64,000 nt of DNA from Gracilaria gracilis (GCA_030374805.1 JARGSG010000014.1:744001-808000), one strand, 5' to 3'; numbered from the stretch's first letter, positions 19,709 through 30,392 are shown. Numbers and translations: made by a program. Notes: generated from the letters alone by a model not told the origin.

Positions 19709-20398
19709 ATGTCTACGCCCACACCGGATTTCACTACAAGCCAGGAAAGGGTGGATGATCTACTTTCTAAGGCCAAGGATGTTGCCAAAGGAAAATCTTT
19801 ATCTGAAGCAGGCATTGACGGAAAATGGATGGTAGCATATGCCGCCATTGCCCGCCGCTGTCGAGACGATAAGGAATTTGGTTTGACTCGCTATCCCTAT
19901 GAGCAAGGCCCTTCTGTTGGTGCCTTCACCGGAGGCTTCTTCGAGCATCGGGAATGGTCACTTCGCAAGGGGATGGAATCCCATAAAAGCATGCGAGCTG
20001 TATACGAGTACGAAGCAAACTATATTAATGCTGCTGGGTTCTGGATGTCCTTCCACCAAGCCGCAATAGCTCTACGCCAGGAATCCCTGGAGGAGAAGAG
20101 CTACCAAAAGGCCGAGATATATGACGTCTGGTCAATTGTCTCAATCCGTTACGGACTGAGGGTTACAGGACTTCGAGCAGAGTTCTACAAACTGGTAGCA
20201 AAAGATCCTACATACGCAAAAATGGTCTTACCGAGTCTCGAGCAGAGGAATGACATTCCCGCAGCAGATGATTTGGTAGAGCCTTTGGAAAAGCTCGACA
20301 CACACATGACTACGCAACTGATGAAGGCAGTTGCCACCCTAAGTGCCAGTAACGCTACGAGAAGAGCTGGTAAAGGTGGCTCTGTCGGGGACAATTAG
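19709..20398 (+). CDS. Gag-like first frame of the DIRS-like element
   Basis: A 229-residue frame starts at the ATG at 19709 and lies directly before the pol region, where DIRS-like elements carry their gag-like protein. It is rich in charged and helical sequence. I recognise no zinc knuckle. The role in particle or RNA binding is inferred only from position. Confidence 0.7.
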   Translation: MSTPTPDFTTSQERVDDLLSKAKDVAKGKSLSEAGIDGKWMVAYAAIARRCRDDKEFGLTRYPYEQGPSVGAFTGGFFEHREWSLRKGMESHKSMRAVYEYEANYINAAGFWMSFHQAAIALRQESLEEKSYQKAEIYDVWSIVSIRYGLRVTGLRAEFYKLVAKDPTYAKMVLPSLEQRNDIPAADDLVEPLEKLDTHMTTQLMKAVATLSASNATRRAGKGGSVGDN

Positions 20399-20448
20399 TC
20401 ACCATAGGATCACGGCGTCGTCCCCTCTGGCGCGGACCACAAGTTCGC

Positions 20449-23400
20449 GTGGAGGAATGGCGTCGAATGGGTTGCTCGGACTTCCTCTGCCGAGCAATCC
20501 AGTATGGAATCTACGATACTCCATCGGTTGCCTTCTTGCCAGGGCAAGGAATGGAATTACCGGAGATTCCTCAATCCCCGGAGGACAAATCGTTTGCCAC
20601 AGACGATCTTCGAAACGGCTGTGCAAACGGTATATACAAGGAGATAACCCCAGCTCACGCCATGCGAGCAAAGGCAGAGGGTGCAGTTATCTCCTCAGCG
20701 TTCACTGTATGGCAGGAGGCCGAGAGGGGCCGAAAAGGACGCTTCGTCGTGAACCTGTCACGTCAGTCAAAGCATTGGGGGAAGGGGTCGGTCCGAATGG
20801 AATCTCTCTCGGAGTTTGCGATGCAGATTCAGAAGGAGGATCATTTCATATCCTTCGACCTTCGAAAAGGCTATCGACACTTTCGACTGCATCCAAGCAT
20901 GCGGGACTGGTTCATTTTCCATTACAACGGCAGATACTATCAGTGTCTAGCTCTGCCGTTCGGTTGGGGAAGATCCCCTCTTTGGTTCACCCAGCTAATA
21001 GTGCCATTCGTTCGAAGTCTGCGTCAGAAAGGGTTCAGGGTGCTGGCTTATCTCGACGACTTTCTCATTGCTCCTTCAACGTTTGGAGAAGTTGCGAGCA
21101 AGGATCAATGTGCAAGGGCACGAGAGGTAGTCGACCGGCTCCTTCGCCGATTTGGATTGCAACGAAATCCATCGAAAGGGTGCTGGGCGGGTTCAACCCA
21201 GCTGGAACACCTTGGGGTCCTCATCGACAGCCACTCCATGAAGTTCTTCGTCGCCCCGCGAAAGCTAATGAAGGTGCAAATGCTGGCCAAAAGTCTTTTG
21301 AGAGACGTACGATTTGGTCGCAGATGGGTGCCGAGAAGAAAGATCGAACACCTTTGCGGGGTCTGTGTCGCACTTTCGTTGGCTATGCCCTGGGCAAGAT
21401 TCTACACCCGCTCCTTGTATTGGGACATGTCCATCAGACGTCCGCGAGACGAGAGAGGGAGAGTTCGCTTAAGCCACCAGAGTGTGAGAGACCTTCGGCG
21501 ATGGAAACAGCTGAGCTCGCAAGAATTGGATGGACGGCCGATAACTCCTCCCGTATCATCCGCAGCTATGCATACCGACGCCGCGGACGTGGGGTACGGT
21601 GGTACGCTGAACGCGGACGTACCTCAGCCCAGGGGCGGATGGAACTTGGAAAGCTCAGGGTATATGGAGCTGGAGAGATCGAGCAGAATCCATCAGTTAC
21701 CGCGAACTGAAGGCCATCCGTCTGCTGCTTTCTGGAAGCCTGGGAAAGAAACTGGTCGAGGAGCATCACAAAGACTTGCTTTTGCATGTGGACAACCAGG
21801 CCGTTGTACATATCACAAACTCCTTTGTTTCCGCCTCCCGCCCGATGATGCGAGAGCTGCGCAGACTAAAGATAGTGCTAGACCGGCTAGGTATCCGGCT
21901 GAGATCAGAGTGGATTCCATCGGTGGCAAACAAGTTCGCAGATGGCCTTTCGCGACGCTTCTTCCGAGGAGACTTGCAGATCAAGAGGCAGCTCAGGCGT
22001 TCCGTCGCGGCTGGAATGAAGGCGCCGAAAGACGCATTTCCATACCGCCCAGTAGGGGAACACCCTCGGTTCATGCGGCAGCAGGCGTACGCCGAGTTGG
22101 CTTCCGTCTGGAACCCGGAAGAAGTTCGCTTACTCTGCCCACCGATAGATTTGATCGCGGCAACCATCCACAAATTGAGAACGACGAAGTCCCCAGCAAT
22201 GTTATTGATCCCGAACTGGCCGAGGCAAGCCTGGTGTCAGGACGCCTTGCGGATGGCGTCGCGCGTCGAAGAACTGGATTCTCCGCCGGAAACAGTGTGG
22301 GAAGGATACCGGAAGATCAATCCCCGTTGGAGCCTGCTTTTGTTGGAAATCAACATGGAGTAACTGGGCGTTCCACTCGTCGCATGGAACTAGCAGATGC
22401 TGCCATGGTACGACTTGGCTCCATGCCAGCAAGCAGGGGTATTCTCCGGTCAGCCGAGCTGCTGTCTGACTACGCGTGGAGCGGACGCACGGGGGCTACG
22501 CGTAATTCCCAATGGCGTGCGTGGGTAGAGTTCTGTACGGCGGAGAACCGGACGATCCTCCCCGTAACCGAAGGGCACATGATAGCATTCGTGGGATGGC
22601 TCGCGTCGGAACGCGAGAACGGAACTCGGAATGTCAGTAGTGCGTCGTTGCCGCAATACTTCAGTGCCGTTCGGCAAATGCAAATAGCATTGACCGGCAC
22701 TCCAGTTCCGGGATTCCCGTTTCTGGCGCATGTTGTGCGGGCCTACGCGCGGTGGGAGGAGCAACAGTATCCACAGGCGAAAGTGAGGTGCGGTGTTCCG
22801 GCCAGTGTTGTCCAGGCTGTGTGGGGCTTAGGCATGGCCACTACCTCGCTCGCAGTTCTCCGAGATTCTGCAATGGTAGTGTTCGCCTACTGTCTGAATG
22901 GGTTGCGTGATAGTTCCGTCACCACTGCCTTGGCTACCAATATCAATATGACCGACGACTCGATCCTGGTACGTCTGAGTGTGGTGAAAGGCAAGCCGGC
23001 AAGCCAAGTCCAGTTGGTGCAGTATCGTCGGGTGTCTAACTCCCCTTCGCCAGTGGACCTGTGGCAGCGTTTTTGTCATGCGCGCGGTAACCATGAATGT
23101 TTCTTCGGCCTGCAAGGAGAGCGCAATCCATTGTCCGAACAAATGACTACGCGGGCGTTACTGCGCTGCCTCGATATGCTCAATATTAGTCCACCCCCAG
23201 GTGGAAAATATTCATCACATTCGCTCCGCATCTGCGCGCATACAGAACAAGTGTTGTTAGGATTTCCTTTGGAACTTCGCTTGGCTCGCTTTGGTTGGGG
23301 TGTGAATGGGGGCGCGGAAATGGCAGCGACCTATTTCGATCGGACTATAGAAATCTCTCCTGCATCGTTCTGGGTGTTCGGGCATCCGACGATGGGGAGG

Positions 23401-23454
23401 CCCGCTTCCACCGCGCAATCTAACGCGGCCGGCGCTGATGCTACGGAACATTAA
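20449..23454 (+). CDS. Pol region: reverse transcriptase, RNase H, tyrosine recombinase
   Basis: The reverse transcriptase is recognised by KGYRHFRLHP near 20866, the LPFGWGRSP stretch near 20956 and the catalytic YLDD box at 21049-21060. RNase H-type sequence (LLHVDNQAVVHI, then SEWIPSVANKFADGLSRR) lies around 21776-21960. The last third is a tyrosine recombinase with an NGLRDSS Arg motif near 22897, the HSLR box near 23218 and the candidate nucleophile Tyr in AATYFDR near 23325. The recombinase inserts a circular DNA intermediate, so no integrase is needed. Confidence 0.88.
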   Translation: MEEWRRMGCSDFLCRAIQYGIYDTPSVAFLPGQGMELPEIPQSPEDKSFATDDLRNGCANGIYKEITPAHAMRAKAEGAVISSAFTVWQEAERGRKGRFVVNLSRQSKHWGKGSVRMESLSEFAMQIQKEDHFISFDLRKGYRHFRLHPSMRDWFIFHYNGRYYQCLALPFGWGRSPLWFTQLIVPFVRSLRQKGFRVLAYLDDFLIAPSTFGEVASKDQCARAREVVDRLLRRFGLQRNPSKGCWAGSTQLEHLGVLIDSHSMKFFVAPRKLMKVQMLAKSLLRDVRFGRRWVPRRKIEHLCGVCVALSLAMPWARFYTRSLYWDMSIRRPRDERGRVRLSHQSVRDLRRWKQLSSQELDGRPITPPVSSAAMHTDAADVGYGGTLNADVPQPRGGWNLESSGYMELERSSRIHQLPRTEGHPSAAFWKPGKETGRGASQRLAFACGQPGRCTYHKLLCFRLPPDDARAAQTKDSARPARYPAEIRVDSIGGKQVRRWPFATLLPRRLADQEAAQAFRRGWNEGAERRISIPPSRGTPSVHAAAGVRRVGFRLEPGRSSLTLPTDRFDRGNHPQIENDEVPSNVIDPELAEASLVSGRLADGVARRRTGFSAGNSVGRIPEDQSPLEPAFVGNQHGVTGRSTRRMELADAAMVRLGSMPASRGILRSAELLSDYAWSGRTGATRNSQWRAWVEFCTAENRTILPVTEGHMIAFVGWLASERENGTRNVSSASLPQYFSAVRQMQIALTGTPVPGFPFLAHVVRAYARWEEQQYPQAKVRCGVPASVVQAVWGLGMATTSLAVLRDSAMVVFAYCLNGLRDSSVTTALATNINMTDDSILVRLSVVKGKPASQVQLVQYRRVSNSPSPVDLWQRFCHARGNHECFFGLQGERNPLSEQMTTRALLRCLDMLNISPPPGGKYSSHSLRICAHTEQVLLGFPLELRLARFGWGVNGGAEMAATYFDRTIEISPASFWVFGHPTMGRPASTAQSNAAGADATEH

Positions 23455-23483
23455 CCGATAAACGGTTTGCTGTGTGGGGGTTT

Positions 23484-23675
23484 CGTTGAGTGTAGACCGC
23501 GGTTTATGCAAATGAAACATCTGCACATGGATAGCGAGGCCAGCCACTCATGTGGTGTGCGCGATGCGTAAGACTGGCTCTCGGATCTGATCGGACGCTG
23601 GCGCCGCCGCCGGCGGTTCTACAAGTTCGAGGCTTTGCTGCCGGAGCTCAGGGAGATCACCGGCATGCCTCTCTC
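23484..23675 (+). repeat. Right 192-bp direct end repeat of the DIRS-like element
   Basis: The copy appears identical to 19421-19612 and begins 30 bp after the pol stop. A shorter echo of its last bases (CATGCCTCTCTTTG) follows at about 23699-23712. Confidence 0.9.
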
Positions 23676-24219
23676 CCACCCACCCTCCCATTTGAAACAT
23701 GCCTCTCTTTGTTATACGTTGCAGATTGAGCTACGTGTCAATAAGAAAAAGTAGCATCACTGGAATGGTTTGAGCTGAAGGGGGGGGCCCCCCAAAAGGG
23801 GGGCTTCCTTCCTACACACAGTGCACAGACATCCTCAGCGAACCCCGGATTCGTCAAGGGGCCCTCCCCAAGCGGTAAAGGTGGATATTGAAGTGGTGGT
23901 GGAGAGAGTTGCGGGGTATTTATACCAAGCGGTTCTGTCTGAGCATTGGGAGTCTAAGGATCGATTCCCAGTGATGGTTCTAAGAAAATAGAAATTATTT
24001 AGTAGACAATCCTGGAAGATTGGTGGCATTCTACGGAAGTGGCCCATTCCAGGGATTGACGTCGTAAAAGAAATTGTTTCATTTAGAACAATATACTTTA
24101 CGTGTTTCTTCTGAAGGACCGCGTAGAACACATGTCCCAGCGTCCAGCAAGTTTACGTGCTAAACACAGTAGCATACAGCCAAGCAAGTTCACAGCAGAC
24201 CAATAATAATAAACGAACT
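23676..24219. other. Intergenic between DIRS-like and Tc1 elements
   Basis: No gene is seen. A strong G/C hairpin (GGGGGG-CCCCCC-AAAA-GGGGGG) lies near 23783-23806. Confidence 0.5.
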
Positions 24220-25609
24220 TTATATATATCTGCGAAACTTCATAACATCAACTACATTCAAAACAGAAAGCACGCGCTTTAGAGTAGCTCTAAGAAGCTC
24301 AAATTGTCACAACGTCCTCCTCGTTGCATTCCCAATCACCTAAAAACCCCCCGTTCTTATCCAAAACACCATAATGCCCCGTGGTTCCCTCTTAACAGAC
24401 GTGGAGAAAGCGCAAATTCTAGCGCATTACTCCCACAGCATGTTGCACCAGGCGATTGCAGACGAGCTCAACCGTCACCGTACAACCATTCAAAAGTTTC
24501 TAATGCGGCCAAAAAAGAGTGAACAGCGCAAATGGAAAGCAAGAAACCAAAAACTCTCCGAAAAGACCAAACATACTATCATTCGTGACGTCACAATGCA
24601 CCAGTCCAGCGCAAGTGATGTCCAAAAAAAGTACAATTTGAACGTCACTACGAGAAGAATCCAACAAATACTCCACGAGGTACCGTATCTTAAGTATAAG
24701 AAAATGAAGTCTGGACCTTACATGAACGCTCAACACAAAAAAAAGCGTGCTATATTTGCGAAATAAAAGCTCAGTTCAAACTCTATTGAATGGAAGAAAG
24801 TTATTTTCTCGGACGAGAAAAAGTTTAACCTTGACGGTCCGGATGGTTTGGCTTCGTATTGGCATGACCTAAGGAAAGACCCGGAGATATTTTCTAAAAG
24901 GCTGCAGGGTGGAAAATCTTTAATGGTTTGGGGCTGCATTTCTTACTACGGAGGTGGTTCCCTGACTGCATTTGACAGGAATATAACTTCAGACAGCTAC
25001 GTTGAAGTTCTACAGAAGGATTTGTTGCCGTACGCGACAGAGACACTGGGTGAAAATTGGGTGTTTATGCATGATGATGCTAGTCCTCATCGAGCAAATG
25101 CTACTAAGAAGTGGCTTAAAGATCATAACGTTACGGTTACGGACTGGCCAGTGAAGAGCCCACGTCTCAACATTATTGAGAATGTGTGGGCTTGGCTGGC
25201 CAGGCACGTGTACGCTGACCACACTCAACTTGAGTCTGTGGAAGCGTTGGTCGACAAAGTGGAATATGTGTGGAATCAATTGCCTGATTTACTGGTTGAA
25301 AACCTGTACAGGTCTTTGCCTAACCGTTTGATTACAGTAGTGGAGAAAAAGGGAGGAATGACTGGCTATTAGATTGTTTCATGTGGTTATTGTTCTTTAT
25401 GCAGTTATAAAATTTCGCTGTGATAAATAAACTTCGTTGGCTTGATTGGCATTCGTTTTTCATTAGATTGCCTGTGCAGGACGGCGGTTTATCTGGGCAA
25501 TGTACCATGCACTACACTACTGCTTGCATAGTTATATTGTTATAGGGCGTCAGCTTGCGACGAAAATGTCCGTTGTGTTTTTTGAGATAAAGAAGTTTCG
25601 CTGACTGTA
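24220..25609 (+). mobile_element. Tc1/mariner element
   Basis: A transposase frame lies between candidate inverted repeats. CTGCGAAACTTCAT (24230-24243) on the left matches the reverse complement of the right end (AGCGAAACTTC, from 25592-25602), with TA dinucleotides just outside both. The outer few bases differ between ends, so boundaries are approximate. Confidence 0.7.
24374..25372 (+). pseudogene. Tc1/mariner transposase with one in-frame stop
   Basis: The frame from the ATG at 24374 has 331 codons after counting one internal TAA at 24764-24766. Frame and sequence continue unbroken beyond it. The N-terminus (MPRGSLLTDVEKAQILAHY) is a helix-turn-helix pair that binds the ends. The catalytic triad is visible: Asp in VIFSDEKKF, Asp in FMHDDASPHRAN, and Glu in LNIIENVW, with DD34E-type spacing. 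One stop in an otherwise clean gene points to a young loss or a base-call error. Confidence 0.9.
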
Positions 25610-25950
25610 TAGTCCAATGCAAAGCGGTGACGGACCCATTTCGAGTCTCTTTCAGAGACAGCTTGTTGACGAACGAAGAACGAACGAAAGCAATTTATTT
25701 TCGTTGACATGCGTCAGCCTCGCGCAAGGCGAGAGCGCAACACAGTGGGTGCATGTAGAAATGAACAGTCCGCCAGGCAACCACATATTTGGCGCAATGT
25801 CATTTCACATCAGAAATGAACATCGCGCCAAATATTGGCGCCAAACCGTTCACCGAAACACTTGCAACACCTCCCGTCACGGCATAATGTACCACAAGGC
25901 AGTACCTCAGCTGCAGTGCCTCTCCTCATCATCCCTTCAACGCCAAAAAT

Positions 25951-26788
25951 ATGGCCAGCAACAGTAGCCCAAATCCTCCCACGGTCTCTCCGGCACCACC
26001 GTCGGAAGTCGAAAAAAACAATCCGAGTCCGCCATCCGTTTCTGCCGCTAAGAAGAAAGCAAACGCTACTAAATCACCAAAAAAAGCCATCTAAAGGACG
26101 CTCTGGTGCTTTAAATTACCGCAAAGATGATGTCACGGCACTACTTGATATTGTAGAACGCATCGAACCAATCGGTGCAAACATGTGGGCTGTGGTGGCT
26201 AGCGAATTTGAAGAATGGAGCAAAGCCAACGTTCGTCCCACAAGAGATCAGGACTCCCTGAAGAACAAGTTTGATAAACTTTGCAACGCCCGTAAGCCAA
26301 CAGGAGATCCTTCGTGCCCTTCTGATGTTTGCAGAGCAAAACATATAGCTCGGGACATTCAGGGCACCATTGGAGCGACGTTGGTAGGAGAGGATGATGA
26401 AAAAGAGTCGGACAAGGGAAGTGGAAGCGATGAAATGGAAGGGCAAGACAAACGTAGACTACAGGATAAAAGGAAACCGAGCGTTCAATTCGGACTACAC
26501 GCAAAGAAATCAAGGACAGATGAAATCATCTCCAGCAGTATGGAAAGTTTGACACAGTTTATGGGGGTTATTGCTAGTTCTTTTACGTCCGAGAATGGAA
26601 ATGGGGCAAGAGGAGATGCGCATGAAGCCATTATATCGAACGTTGTGCAGAAAGAAGTCAAGTCATTGAAAGCAGAGGTTAACCAGAACATGAATGATAC
26701 TAAAGCGATGATTGCTGGCATGAACAGTACTTTACAAGAACTGCTTGGAAAGCTCTCGAATGAAGTCACACGCAGCATTTCGGAGTAA
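25951..26788 (+). pseudogene. Harbinger Myb/SANT-like DNA-binding protein, frame broken at an A run
   Basis: The natural start is the ATG at 25951 (MASNSSPNPPTVSPAPPSEVE). After a basic linker that frame meets TAA, while the rest of the protein continues in the neighbouring frame. The switch is at a run of seven A (26079-26085). The continuing part has a Trp-containing trihelix/SANT-like domain (YRKDDVTALLDIVERI then NMWAVVASEFEEWSK), an acidic and Lys/Arg-rich nuclear segment and a C-terminal coiled coil. In Harbinger elements this protein brings the transposase to the ends and into the nucleus. Confidence 0.8.
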
Positions 26789-26831
26789 CGAGGCCAGTCA
26801 TTCTTTCATTGAAATGCTGGGGCTTCCGCTC

Positions 26832-26921
26832 GCGCGGGCCTTTGCCCTGCGGGCCAAGTGCGCGTTAAAGCTCGCTGGCGCTCGCATTCGCGCACTTGGC
26901 TCCTCGGGCAAAGGCCCGCGC
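26832..26921. terminator. Long hairpin between convergent Harbinger genes
   Basis: The arms at 26832-26864 and 26889-26921 pair at 16 bp plus 11 bp around a 6-bp mismatch region. They are GC-rich, with a 24-base loop. It begins 44 bp after the Myb-like stop. A two-way transcription end or RNA-processing signal is plausible. Confidence 0.55.
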
Positions 26922-27079
26922 TCAGGTAATTGACTGATAGGTTGTGGTGATTTGATTGCGACCCATTACTCTCGTACGATAGTTCAGTAAACGGACGGCT
27001 AGTTCTATAATGTTCGCGCACCGTGAAGCATCTGTAGTAAGTGTTGATGTCAGCCTTCCAAACGGTCCTTTGATTGCTC

Positions 27080-28108
27080 TTATGCCCCATTCCGCACTTT
27101 GTCTCTCTCTTGGTAAATTCTCTGCAGTATGATATCGATTGCAGCCAATTCTGCAGACTCTGGTATGCCCCTTGTCTCATTTTGTTTTCTCGCCATCACA
27201 ATCTTCCCGTCAGTGCATCTCGTATTGCTTACAAAAGCCGAGTCTCCTAGAATTGCCATTCCTGGGGGAGTCATTTCATCCGATAGTGTGGGATAGTACA
27301 GGCCAGAAACATTCGCCAGTCTGGTGTCGTGCCAACTTCCAGGGAAGTTTATGGCGGCGTGAATTATCTCGCCGAAGAAGTTGAAAACGAATAGGTTGGT
27401 GACTTCTTCCTGCTGTGTGTATCCTTCGTAGTACGCGTTCTGCATGGCGGGGTCTCCATAATTTTGAATCTTGAATCGGCCTCCGTCCGTGACGGCAAAT
27501 ACACCTTTAAGCAGTGGTCCCAGCTCCCGGTTATTTTCTAGCAATGAAGCAGACGCCTTTTGCTCGTCAAAGGTAGGCCAACGCACGTCAAAGAGAACTG
27601 CCTGTTCTCCCTTTGTAGCCGTAAGTAGAACACGAAGAGAGTAGTCAAGCCAAATGCTTAATGTAGTTGGAAGAATTCCGAAGAAAGGACAAAGTTGATA
27701 CGATTTACCACATGTCTTAAGGTAGTTAAGGGATAAGCCAAGAAGATCTATTGATTTCATCAGCGACTTTCGACCTTGTGGGGATTGTGAACGGCGATAG
27801 GGACTTCCATAATTTGTATGCATTCGAGCGGTTGAAAACAACGGTAAGAGTTCTTCTTGAACTATGCGTCTTGAAAAATTTGTTGTGACAACAAAGTCGT
27901 AGTCGGTACCACTACTCAGTATCTTTTTCCAAGGAGTTTGCTGAGTGTGGTTACGTGGATGTAGCAGTCCTTTGCGAGTGTAGTGACCTGCGATATGGGA
28001 GCGGTGATGCACCCTACGTCGCTTTCGTAGGACAATTCTCGCTGCCAAGACGGCGGTGTAGGCTGAGACGCAAACGGCGATTGCCGCTGTTCTTAGGCTT
28101 GAGTGCAT
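27080..28108 (-). CDS. PIF/Harbinger DDE transposase
   Basis: The frame is open from 28207 but only from a GTG. The first ATG is at 28108, giving 342 residues. The DDE_Tnp_4-type endonuclease core is clear: GVFAVTDGGRF (first Asp), the YYEGYTQQEEVTNLFVFNFFGEI stretch, AAINFPGSWHDTRLA (second Asp) and the C-terminal acidic region after LGDSAF. No internal stop is present, so this copy may encode an active enzyme. Its DNA-binding partner gene (25951-26788) is shifted. Confidence 0.85.
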   Translation of the reverse strand: MHSSLRTAAIAVCVSAYTAVLAARIVLRKRRRVHHRSHIAGHYTRKGLLHPRNHTQQTPWKKILSSGTDYDFVVTTNFSRRIVQEELLPLFSTARMHTNYGSPYRRSQSPQGRKSLMKSIDLLGLSLNYLKTCGKSYQLCPFFGILPTTLSIWLDYSLRVLLTATKGEQAVLFDVRWPTFDEQKASASLLENNRELGPLLKGVFAVTDGGRFKIQNYGDPAMQNAYYEGYTQQEEVTNLFVFNFFGEIIHAAINFPGSWHDTRLANVSGLYYPTLSDEMTPPGMAILGDSAFVSNTRCTDGKIVMARKQNETRGIPESAELAAIDIILQRIYQERDKVRNGA

Positions 28109-28145
28109 CTCGTGTGGGAGAGGACGGAAAAGATCTGGCGAACGG

Positions 28146-28192
28146 TTTGGTGCGCTGAATGGACCCTCGAAGGGTCCATTCAGCGCGCCAAA
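28146..28192. repeat. Near-perfect hairpin close to the Harbinger right end
   Basis: Arms of 22 bp (28146-28167 and 28171-28192) pair with one mismatch around a 3-base loop. The inner 16 bp (GCGCTGAATGGACCCT) are perfect. It lies just upstream of the transposase ATG and could silence or promote its expression. Confidence 0.7.
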
Positions 28193-28290
28193 TGTAGCAT
28201 CGAGCACGCCAAATCGGAGCTGGCTTGGCTTCTTTTAATTGGCTCAAGTTTGCCCAGGAGGCGATTTGGTCATTTCTACATGCACCCACT

Positions 28291-28979
28291 GGGTGTGCAG
28301 AAAAGGTAAAAGGTTACTAACCGTTCAACTTGAAATTTGTAATTTTTTCATTTGGAGCATCTGTGCGGGATCTAAGAGCATCTCCACTGGCAAGGACTTT
28401 TGAAGGACCCCCGAAGAATCTACAACCACTCTGAGGAATGTCACATTCCTCCCGTGGATCCTCCACCTCTATGAAACAAATACCGTTGGATCCTCTGTTA
28501 CAGAAGTAACGCTCTAAGACCCTCTACATGTCCTCAGCTCCCTCCAAGTGTCTAAACCCTCCAGATTAGAGATTCTTATTGGCCCCAGCCCATCTCGAGA
28601 GCGTAAAAGAATTCGCACTCAAAAACTGCAGTACAATTCAAAAAAAACCACATAATTGCGCCTTTCTCACCAACATCTGTACTTTGCCTGGGCAGCTGCC
28701 GACGGCCACTGCCACCTAGCGCATTACCCTTCCCACTGCAGCCACGCGCATTATCGCACCATCCGTCTCCACACCCTTTCCGGCCACAGCCGCCAATATC
28801 ACCAACCCAGTGCGTTAACTTTCAACCATGTCACTGCCGTCACACTTAACAACCTTCTTACCGCGTGTAAAAACATTCATGTTACCTCCGGGACATTTAA
28901 TATCCTTTTCACCGCCGCCACGCAAATAATCACATTCAAAAAGCTACAATTGTTTTTAACTATTCTATGCCGGTTTTCC
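28291..28979. other. Gene-free stretch
   Basis: Only short frames are present. The DNA from 28660 to 28920 is C-rich on the + strand. I recognise nothing. Confidence 0.45.
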
Positions 28980-29331
28980 GAGTATTCCTACCGCAGATTT
29001 TGTAATTTTCTAATTTTATTCCATTAATATCTATCTATCTGTACATATATCTATTCACTGACATATATTTCTAAATATGTGCCACTCACACACTAACATT
29101 TGGTTCAAAAACTAGCATAGATGAAATTAACATGCTAGTTTGTCTTCCATCCCAACTAGCAATGATAAAAATAATCTTGAATGATTTTTTCGACACAAAC
29201 TAACACAAGTGGAAATATGGAATTATTTTCGAAATTTCTTTACACCTAAATTTGTGTATATTCATCGAGTTTTCATTCATTTTAAGTCTGTCACTTTTCG
29301 CACCAAAACTAGCATTTCGATAACACCGAGG
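28980..29331 (+). repeat. Dispersed AT-rich repeat, copy 1 (about 350 bp)
   Basis: This block is repeated in the same orientation at about 33925-34275. Shared landmarks include ATGTGCCAC, TTCAAAAACTAGCAT, ATGCTAGTTTGTCTTCCATC and AACTAGCATT. It contains a 10-bp hairpin (AAACTAGCAT / ATGCTAGTTT). The two copies bracket 4.6 kb of foldback repeats and a transposase fossil. Confidence 0.7.
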
Positions 29332-30392
29332 ATCGGTGCACCGATGAAGCGCCGCGACACCCGGGTTTGCTGTCCAGCGGGTGGTCCGCTGTCCAGCGGG
29401 TGGTCTAGACCGCCGGTTCTCGATGCGCCTAGAGGGATTCAACACCACACTAACACAGTAATTTGGGTTATCTCGAGAGCATCCGCAGCATCGCTCACTA
29501 TACGAACTTGTTTAATATATGCAGCCCCATAGATGTGTGTTACTAGTTTGAAAGCCACCATGAAAAAGAATTTAATTTCATGTGAACCTATTTCGTAAAA
29601 GAATGACTTACATCATGTTTGCGCACGGGCATTCGTGCGTGACAGTAGTCTGTAGAGACTCACTTGTTACTCCTACGGCTAAGCAACGATATGTATCGAG
29701 CGGACGGTGTCCACGCCAGACAGTCGCCCCTGTGAAGTTAGTGTAGAATTGACGCTACTCTATTGCTATATATATTTATACTACTACTTGGATTTTAGAA
29801 AGACCAATATCTTAGTGGAAGAATAAAAGTTTCATTCCCCTAGGGAAAGGTTCGTATTACATTCTTCGGAAAACAAGAAGACTAGGCAATGGCCAGGAGT
29901 GCAGTGGCGCTTCATCATTGAATCCATGAACCACAATTCACCTCGGTCTACCGTCTACCGCGTCAATGCACTGTAGCAGGTGCCACAACGGGTTCTGTGG
30001 TCGACACGCGAACAAAGCAGACCTACAAGAACTCCAGCTTTATCTTTCATGAAGCGCGGACAGGAGATGAATGTAAAGAAGTACTTCATCGGTGGCACGT
30101 AATGCGTCAAAGAGATGTTAAAAAACCTTGAAGACGCGAGAGATACGGAACTAAATAACTGTGAAGATATAGGCGAAGTTATTAGTCAGGACAAGTAGGA
30201 CAGTAGACTGGGGGTGTCATTGCGCCTAATCGCTTCACCAATGGAGCGCCACGCCACCGTGGACCGCTGTCCCAAGAAGATTATGAATTTTCAATTAAGT
30301 AAAACGACAACCTGGGGCAGCGGACGAAGGTGTCGTGGCGCTTCATCGGTGCACCGATGAAGCTCTACCACACCCTGGCCCGTTATCAATGG
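29332..30392. repeat. Foldback palindrome family, dispersed copies
   Basis: Copies of a palindrome of about 72 bp centred on GCTTCATCGG-TGCA-CCGATGAAGC lie at 29332-29395 (partial), 30201-30275 (diverged) and 30317-30392; a very diverged copy lies near 29897-29960. Outer arms read GGACAGCGGACC and GGTCCGCTGTCC. No coding capacity is credible. Confidence 0.75.

Larger units (their letters stand above)
19421..23675 (+). mobile_element. DIRS-like tyrosine-recombinase retrotransposon, looks almost whole
   Basis: About 4.26 kb lies between two direct copies of a 192-bp repeat. It contains a gag-like frame, then reverse transcriptase, RNase H and a tyrosine recombinase in place of an integrase, which is the DIRS/PAT/Ngaro arrangement. 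The two end repeats appear identical, so the insertion is young. Direct end repeats point to the PAT/Ngaro side of the group rather than DIRS1 proper with inverted ends, but I could not find the second (B) pair of a split-direct-repeat layout. No target duplication is evident, as usual for this order. The family commonly uses overlapping frames, so few or no true breaks may be present. Confidence 0.85.
25744..28290. mobile_element. PIF/Harbinger element with two convergent genes
   Basis: The ends are a 21-bp inverted repeat, AGTGGGTGCATGTAGAAATG at 25744 onward, matched exactly by the complement of 28270-28290. Inside, a Myb/SANT-type gene (+) and a DDE transposase gene (-) converge, as is standard for the superfamily. 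A long hairpin separates their 3' ends. I could not identify a convincing 3-bp target duplication. Length is 2,547 bp. Confidence 0.88.
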
